The notes under the pieces are model-generated. The model was not told the origin of the DNA. It saw only the letters and a list, made by a program, of their open reading frames with translations, and searched no databases. From Gemmatimonadota bacterium (GTDB taxonomy: Bacteria > Gemmatimonadota > Gemmatimonadetes > Longimicrobiales > Gaopeijiaceae): DNA of 37,085 nucleotides. Below are positions 32,260 to 37,085 of this stretch, one piece after another (within the stretch, counting starts at the first letter, position 1; every line of letters begins with the position of its first letter). Location: assembly GCA_009841475.1 (NCBI GenBank), contig VXLT01000297.1, positions 1 through 37,085 on the forward strand. Direction: 5' to 3'. The translations under genes were made by a program, and so were the position numbers.

Positions 32260-33737
32260 TGTCCGCGCACCTCCCGATCCTCCAGGTGGTGGTCCCGCTC
32301 CTGGCGGCGCCGTTCTGCCTGTTTCTCAAGCGCGGACGGATGGCGTGGGGACTGGCCGTGTTCGCGAGCTGGGCCGCGCTGGCGATCGCGCTGGCGCTCC
32401 TCGGCCAGGTGACGCAGGAGGGCGTGCTCTCCTACGCCATCGGCGACTGGGTGCCGCCGATCGGGATCGAGTACCGGGTGGACATCGTGAACGCCTGGGT
32501 GCTGGTGATCGTGTCGGGGATCGGGGCGGTGGTGGCGCCGTATTCGATGGCCAGCATCGAACGCGAAGTGGAGGCCGGGCGCATCCCCCTCTTCTACGCC
32601 GCCTACCTCCTGTGTCTGTCGGGGCTGCTCGGGATCACGATCACCGGGGACATGTTCAACGTCTTCGTCTTCCTGGAGATCTCCTCGCTCTCGGCCTACG
32701 CGCTGATCGCGCTGGGCCAGGCCCGCCGCGCGCTCACGTCGGCCTTCCGCTACCTGATCATGGGGTCGGTCGGGGCCACCTTCATCGTCATCGGGATCGG
32801 CCTGCTGTACGTGATGACCGGGTCGCTCAACATGGCGGACCTCGCGCAGCTGCTCCCCGAAGTGTGGGATTCCCGCACCGTGAAGGTGGCTTACGGGTTC
32901 CTGGCGGTGGGGTTCTGCCTCAAGCTGGCGCTCTTCCCGCTGCACCTCTGGCTCCCCAACGCCTACACCTATGCCCCCTCGGCGGTCACCGCCTTCATGG
33001 CCTCGACCGCCACCAAGGTCGCGGTGTACATGCTGCTGCGCTTCTTCCTGACGGTCTTCGGGGCGCCGTTCTCCTTCGACGTGATGGCGCTGGACCGGGT
33101 GCTGCTGCCGCTGGCGCTGGTCGCGATCGCGAGCATGTCGCTGGTGGCGATCTTCCAGGTGAATGTAAAGCGGCTGCTGGCGTACTCGTCCGTCGCGCAG
33201 ATCGGGTACATGATCCTGGGGCTGTCCTTCGCGACCGTAACCGGGCTGACCGCGACGCTGCTGCACCTCTTCAACCACGCGCTCATGAAGGGCGCGCTCT
33301 TCATGGCGATGGGGTGCGTGATGTACCGGATCGGGTCGGTGCACATCAACGCGGTGGCGGGGCTGGGGCGGCGCATGCCGTGGACGATGGCGGCCTTCGT
33401 GGCCGGCGGGCTGAGCCTGGTGGGGGTGCCGCTGACGGTCGGCTTCGTGAGCAAGTGGTACCTGATCCTGGGGGCACTGGAGCGCGGCTGGTGGTGGGCC
33501 GCGATCCTCGTGCTGCTGACCTCGCTGCTCGCGCTGGTCTACATCTGGCGCGTCGTGGAGGTTGCGTACTTCCGCGACTTCCCGGGTGACGAGGCGACGC
33601 GGGAGGCGCCCTGGACGCTGCTCGGGCCCACCTGGGCGCTGGTGGCCCTCAACCTGTACTTCGGCATCGACGCCGGACGCACCGTGGGGATCGCGCGGCA
33701 GGCGGCCGAGGTGCTGATGGCGGGGATCGGGCCATGA
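32259..33737 (+). CDS. mrpD: Mrp antiporter subunit D (first of three ion-channel subunits)
   Basis: This 492-residue NuoM/NuoN-like protein has about 14 helices and should carry one proton or cation path. The conserved glutamate is E140 in FVFLEISS, the central lysine K222 in FCLKLALFPLHLWLP, and the distal lysine K344 in HALMKGALF, so all key residues are present. The GTG start follows directly on mrpC. Of the three related subunits it is the closest to classical MrpD by motif. Confidence 0.94.
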   Translation: MSAHLPILQVVVPLLAAPFCLFLKRGRMAWGLAVFASWAALAIALALLGQVTQEGVLSYAIGDWVPPIGIEYRVDIVNAWVLVIVSGIGAVVAPYSMASIEREVEAGRIPLFYAAYLLCLSGLLGITITGDMFNVFVFLEISSLSAYALIALGQARRALTSAFRYLIMGSVGATFIVIGIGLLYVMTGSLNMADLAQLLPEVWDSRTVKVAYGFLAVGFCLKLALFPLHLWLPNAYTYAPSAVTAFMASTATKVAVYMLLRFFLTVFGAPFSFDVMALDRVLLPLALVAIASMSLVAIFQVNVKRLLAYSSVAQIGYMILGLSFATVTGLTATLLHLFNHALMKGALFMAMGCVMYRIGSVHINAVAGLGRRMPWTMAAFVAGGLSLVGVPLTVGFVSKWYLILGALERGWWWAAILVLLTSLLALVYIWRVVEVAYFRDFPGDEATREAPWTLLGPTWALVALNLYFGIDAGRTVGIARQAAEVLMAGIGP

Positions 33738-35272
33738 CCACGCTCCTGCTGCTGGCGCTGGCCGTCCCGGTCGCCGGGGCCGTGTTCATCGCCCTGCTGC
33801 GCCGGAACCCCAACGCGCGCGAGGCCGCGAGCCTTGTCACGGCCGGGGCCCTCTTCGCCATCGTGCTGCGCATCTACCAGGCGGTGAGCGGCGGCGCCCG
33901 CCCCGAAGTCACGCTCGCCGAGCCGTTGCCGGGGATCCGGATCGCGCTGGAGGCCGAACCGCTCGGGGTACTCTTCGCGCTGATCGCGTCCTTCCTGTGG
34001 ATCGTCACGACCGCGTACTCGATCGGCTACATGCGCGGGCACCACGAGAAGAACCAGACCCGCTTCTACCTCTTCTTCGCCTTCGCGATCGCGTCCGTGA
34101 TGGGGGTGGCGTTCGCAGGCAACCTCTTCACCCTCTTCGCCTTCTACGAAGTGCTCTCTCTCGCTACCTTCCCGCTGGTTACTCACGCGGGCACCGAAAA
34201 GGCCAAGCGGGCGGGGCGGGTGTACCTCGGCATCCTGTTTTCGACCTCGGTCGTCTTCCAGCTCCTGGGCATCATCTGGGTGTACGCGGTGGCGGGCACG
34301 GTCGACTTCGAGCCCGGAGGGATTCTGCGGGGGAATGTGGGCGCGGGGCTCGTGCCGATCCTGCTCGCGCTCTTCGTCTTCGGGATCGGCAAGGCCGCCG
34401 TGATGCCCTTCCACCGCTGGCTCCCCGCGGCGATGGTCGCGCCCACGCCGGTGAGCGCGCTGCTCCACGCCGTGGCGGTCGTGAAGGCGGGGGTCTTCGC
34501 GGTGCTGAAGGTGACCGTGTACATCTTCGGCTTCGAATTCGTCGCCGAGACGGGGGCGTCGCTGTGGCTGATGTGGGCGGCGGCGGCGACCATCATCCTC
34601 GGATCGCTGGTGGCCTTCACGAAGGACAACCTCAAGGCACGGCTCGCCTACTCGACGGTAAGCCAGCTGTCTTACGTCGTGCTGGGGGCGATGCTGGCGA
34701 ACGCCCTGGGCGTCGTCGGGAGCGGCATGCACATCGCGATGCACGCCTTCGGCAAGATCACCCTCTTCTTCTGCGCCGGGGCGATCATGGTGGCGGCCCA
34801 CAAGTCGGAGGTCAGCCAGCTGAACGGGCTGGGCCGGCAGATGCCGGTCACCTTCGCCGCCTTCCTGATCGGCACCCTGTCGATCGTGGGGCTGCCGCCG
34901 ACGGGTGGGGCGTGGAGCAAGTGGTTCCTGGGGGTGGGTTCGGTGGAAGCCGGCCAGATCGGGCTGGTGGCGGTGCTGATGCTGAGTTCGCTGCTCTCGC
35001 TGGCGTACCTGCTGGAGATTCCGCTGAGGGGGTTCTTCGGGAAGGAGGCGGGCGGCACCCACGCCCCCGCGGACGGCCACGCCCACGCCGCCGGTGGCGG
35101 GCCCGCGGACGCCCACGCCCACGCCGGTGCGCCAGGGCACGACGACCACGCTCACCACGGCGCCCCCCGCTGGTCCGTAGCCGCGATTGCGGTCACCGCT
35201 TCGGCCTGTATCGCGCTCTTCGTCTACCCCGAGCCGTTCTACCGGCTGATGACCATGGTGACCGGACAATGA
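33734..35272 (+). CDS. Second MrpD/NuoL-M-like ion-channel subunit with His-rich loop
   Basis: This 512-residue membrane protein is homologous to MrpD, MrpA and NuoL/M. It has E139 in FAFYEVLS, K220 in FGIGKAAVMPFHRWLP and K341 in HAFGKITLF. It may fill the place of the MrpA N-terminal half. An unusual hydrophilic loop at residues 443-475 holds nine histidines and several aspartates (GHAHAAGG, HAHAG, HDDHAHH) before the last helix, which suggests metal binding or pH sensing. The start overlaps the preceding stop (ATGA). Confidence 0.92.
   Translation: MTTLLLLALAVPVAGAVFIALLRRNPNAREAASLVTAGALFAIVLRIYQAVSGGARPEVTLAEPLPGIRIALEAEPLGVLFALIASFLWIVTTAYSIGYMRGHHEKNQTRFYLFFAFAIASVMGVAFAGNLFTLFAFYEVLSLATFPLVTHAGTEKAKRAGRVYLGILFSTSVVFQLLGIIWVYAVAGTVDFEPGGILRGNVGAGLVPILLALFVFGIGKAAVMPFHRWLPAAMVAPTPVSALLHAVAVVKAGVFAVLKVTVYIFGFEFVAETGASLWLMWAAAATIILGSLVAFTKDNLKARLAYSTVSQLSYVVLGAMLANALGVVGSGMHIAMHAFGKITLFFCAGAIMVAAHKSEVSQLNGLGRQMPVTFAAFLIGTLSIVGLPPTGGAWSKWFLGVGSVEAGQIGLVAVLMLSSLLSLAYLLEIPLRGFFGKEAGGTHAPADGHAHAAGGGPADAHAHAGAPGHDDHAHHGAPRWSVAAIAVTASACIALFVYPEPFYRLMTMVTGQ
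35060..35158 (+). other. Histidine-rich segment of the second D-like subunit
   Basis: This 33-codon stretch encodes nine histidines and four aspartates in a low-complexity run, and at the DNA level contains repeated gcccacgccca-like units, so it probably arose by local duplication. Such segments are common in zinc and nickel transporters and chaperones. Confidence 0.7.
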
Positions 35273-35517
35273 GCGAGCACAAGCCGAACAGCGTGCCTTC
35301 GCCCTGGGCGGGACGGATCCTGATCGCGTTCTTCGTGCTCTGCGGGATCGTTCTGGGCGCCGACTTCGCCAAGGAGCGCGTGGTTCACCACCCGCTTGAG
35401 GAGTGGCCGATCCTCTACCCCGTCTTCGGCTTCGTCGGGATCGCGCTGCTGATCCTGATCGCGAAGGGGCTCAGGCGGCTCGTGATGCGCTCGGAGGACT
35501 ACTACGGCGATGAGTAG
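35269..35517 (+). CDS. Small two-helix membrane protein within the Mrp operon
   Basis: I do not recognise a family for this 82-residue protein. It has two hydrophobic helices (about 15-31 and 48-66) separated by a short loop with FAKERVVHHPLEEWP, and a charged C-terminus. It overlaps its upstream neighbour as ATGA and its downstream neighbour by eight bases, so it is certainly part of the operon. It may be an accessory subunit of the complex. Confidence 0.8.
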   Translation: MSEHKPNSVPSPWAGRILIAFFVLCGIVLGADFAKERVVHHPLEEWPILYPVFGFVGIALLILIAKGLRRLVMRSEDYYGDE

Positions 35518-37085
35518 CATTCCTCCGTTCCTGATCTTCTTTGCGGGCGCGCTGGTTGTCCCCTTCCTGCGCAACGTTCCCAAGGTGCGGATGGCCTTCC
35601 TGGTGCTCATCCCAATCCTCGGGGCGCTGAACGTCTGGGGCATCCAGGAGGGCTACGAGGTCCAGTACCGGCTGCTCGGCCTCACCCTGACCCCGGTGCG
35701 CGCCGATTCGCTCGGCCTGCTGTTCGGCTACCTCTTCCACCTCGGCGCCTTCATCTCGATCATCTACTCGCTGCACCTCGGCCGGGGCGAGAACGCGACC
35801 GTGCAGCACACGGCGGCGCTCGTCTACGCGGGGAGCGCGCTGGGCGCCGTCTTCGCGGGTGACTTCATCACGCTCTTCATCTTCTGGGAGCTGCTCGCGA
35901 TCAGCTCCGTCTTCCTGATCTGGGCACGGGGCACCCGGGTCGCGGTGCGTTCCGGGATGCGCTACCTCCTGGTCCACGTCGTCTCGGGGGTGACGCTGCT
36001 GGCCGGCGCGATGGTGCACTGGTCCGAGACCGGCAGCCTCGCGTTCGGCGAGATGGGGCTGGGGAGCCTCGCGGGTTGGCTCGTCTTCATCGCCATCGGG
36101 ATCAAGGCCGCGTTCCCCCTCCTGCACAGCTGGCTGATCGACGCCTACCCCGAGTCGACCCCCACCGGCACCGTCTTCCTGAGCGCCTTCACCACCAAAG
36201 TGGCGGTCTACGCCCTGGCGCGGGCCTTCCCCGGCGCGGACCCGCTCATCTACATCGGCGCCGTCATGGCCTGCTTCCCGATCTTCTACGCCGTCATCGA
36301 AAACGACCTGAGGCGCACGCTGGGCTACTCGATGATCAACCAGATCGGCTTCATGGTCTGCGGGATCGGGGTCGGGAGCACCCTGGCCATCAACGGCGCC
36401 GTCGCCCACGCCTTCAACGACGTCCTCTTCAAGGGCCTGCTCTTCATGTCCCTGGGCGCGGTCATGCACATGACCGGCAAGACGAAGGCGTCGGAGCTGG
36501 GCGGGCTCTACAAGACGATGCCCATCACGGCGGGGCTGTGCATCATCGGGGCGCTCTCCATCTCCGCGGTGCCGTTCTTCAACGCCTTCGTGTCGAAGAG
36601 CATGATCATGTCGGCGCTGCTCGAGGAGCACCTGTACTGGATCTGGCCGGTCATGCTCTTCGCCTCGGCGGGGGTGGTGGAGCACGCCGGGATCAAGATC
36701 CCGTACTTCGCCTTCTTCGCGCACGACTCCGGAATCCGCACCCGTGAGCCTCCGGTGAACATGCTGGTGGCGATGGGGATCGGTGCGGCGCTGTGCCTCG
36801 CGATCGGGATCCGGCCGGGCCTGCTCTACGGCCTGCTCCCGTGGGACGTGGACTACAGCGCCTACGACTACACCCACATGCTCACGCAACTCCAGCTGCT
36901 CTGCTTCGCGATCGCGGCGGTGGCGGCCTTCCACCTGTGGAAGATCTACCCGGCCGAGATCCCGTCGGTGAACCTGGACGCGGACTGGGTGTACCGGCGC
37001 GCGGCGGTGCGGGTGACGCGGTTTGTGGGCGGGGCGGTGGGGGCGGCCGACGCGGCGATGCGCGGTGTGGTCCTGGGACTGTCTC
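35510..37085 (+). CDS. Third MrpD/NuoN-like ion-channel subunit (partial, runs off the right edge)
   Basis: The frame is open from ATG 35510 to the end of the window, at least 525 residues. It has E127 in FIFWELLA, K199 in GIKAAFPLLHSWL and K308 in HAFNDVLFKGLLF, so it too should conduct protons or cations. The loop after K199, DAYPESTPTGTVF, matches a distinct subgroup rather than classical MrpD. The C-terminal region beyond about residue 480 is long and extends past the window, so further helices may follow. Its stop and any following genes are not visible. Confidence 0.9.
   Translation, partial: MSSIPPFLIFFAGALVVPFLRNVPKVRMAFLVLIPILGALNVWGIQEGYEVQYRLLGLTLTPVRADSLGLLFGYLFHLGAFISIIYSLHLGRGENATVQHTAALVYAGSALGAVFAGDFITLFIFWELLAISSVFLIWARGTRVAVRSGMRYLLVHVVSGVTLLAGAMVHWSETGSLAFGEMGLGSLAGWLVFIAIGIKAAFPLLHSWLIDAYPESTPTGTVFLSAFTTKVAVYALARAFPGADPLIYIGAVMACFPIFYAVIENDLRRTLGYSMINQIGFMVCGIGVGSTLAINGAVAHAFNDVLFKGLLFMSLGAVMHMTGKTKASELGGLYKTMPITAGLCIIGALSISAVPFFNAFVSKSMIMSALLEEHLYWIWPVMLFASAGVVEHAGIKIPYFAFFAHDSGIRTREPPVNMLVAMGIGAALCLAIGIRPGLLYGLLPWDVDYSAYDYTHMLTQLQLLCFAIAAVAAFHLWKIYPAEIPSVNLDADWVYRRAAVRVTRFVGGAVGAADAAMRGVVLGLS

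Noticed and set aside
35471-36934. 487-codon open frame antisense to the third channel subunit
   Set aside because: Highly charged shadow of a transmembrane-coding sequence; no motif.

Overview
The window reads as ordinary chromosome from a GC-rich, two-membraned bacterium, most likely a member of the Gemmatimonadota or a close relative; this is inferred from gene style, not from a marker gene. The clues are the overall base composition, a TonB-dependent receptor with an N-terminal carboxypeptidase-regulatory-like domain, lipopolysaccharide-handling genes (LpxH family, LptE), and several Shine-Dalgarno-less starts preceded by a TANNNT box 6-8 bases upstream, which suggests leaderless mRNAs. 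I see no transposase, integrase, phage or CRISPR array.

Layout. 1-3.5 kb (minus): a coupled operon of a PLP dehydratase, an ABC ATPase and a fused binding-protein/permease of the osmoprotectant (OpuC/OsmF) type. 3.6-9.9 kb (plus): a TonB receptor, argR, then argG and argH. The argG promoter carries a candidate ARG box and is followed by a strongly structured 200-base leader. 9.9-10.9 kb (minus): DAHP synthase, overlapping argH tail to tail. 11.1-14.7 kb (plus): rpiA-rpe, an SRPBCC-SDR fusion and pdxH, then a 15-bp tandem repeat. 14.8-18.0 kb (minus): a 1055-residue fusion of a small-molecule kinase, an M23 metallopeptidase and a class III aminotransferase/phospho-lyase. 18.3-20.6 kb (plus): a membrane-anchored TPR protein. 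20.7-24.3 kb (minus): deoC and a two-domain ALDH16-like aldehyde dehydrogenase, which together would convert deoxyribose 5-phosphate to glyceraldehyde 3-phosphate and acetate. 24.4-27.6 kb (plus): a PlsC-type acyltransferase, a selenocysteine tRNA (selC), a diacylglycerol-kinase-family lipid kinase and a DUF5683-like membrane protein. 27.6-29.6 kb: an envelope cluster of an LpxH-like phosphatase (minus), a LolB-like lipoprotein and LptE. 29.7 kb to the end (plus): a tightly overlapping Mrp-type cation/proton antiporter operon, order E-F-G-A(C-terminal domain)-B-C-D1-D2-small protein-D3, running off the right edge.

The items most worth following up are the two structured non-coding leaders (before argG and before the Mrp operon), selC with no visible selenoprotein or sel gene nearby, the kinase-peptidase-lyase fusion, and the Mrp operon in which full-length MrpA is replaced by a stand-alone C-terminal domain plus three separate ion-channel subunits. 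No clearly unknown defence or mobile system was found.
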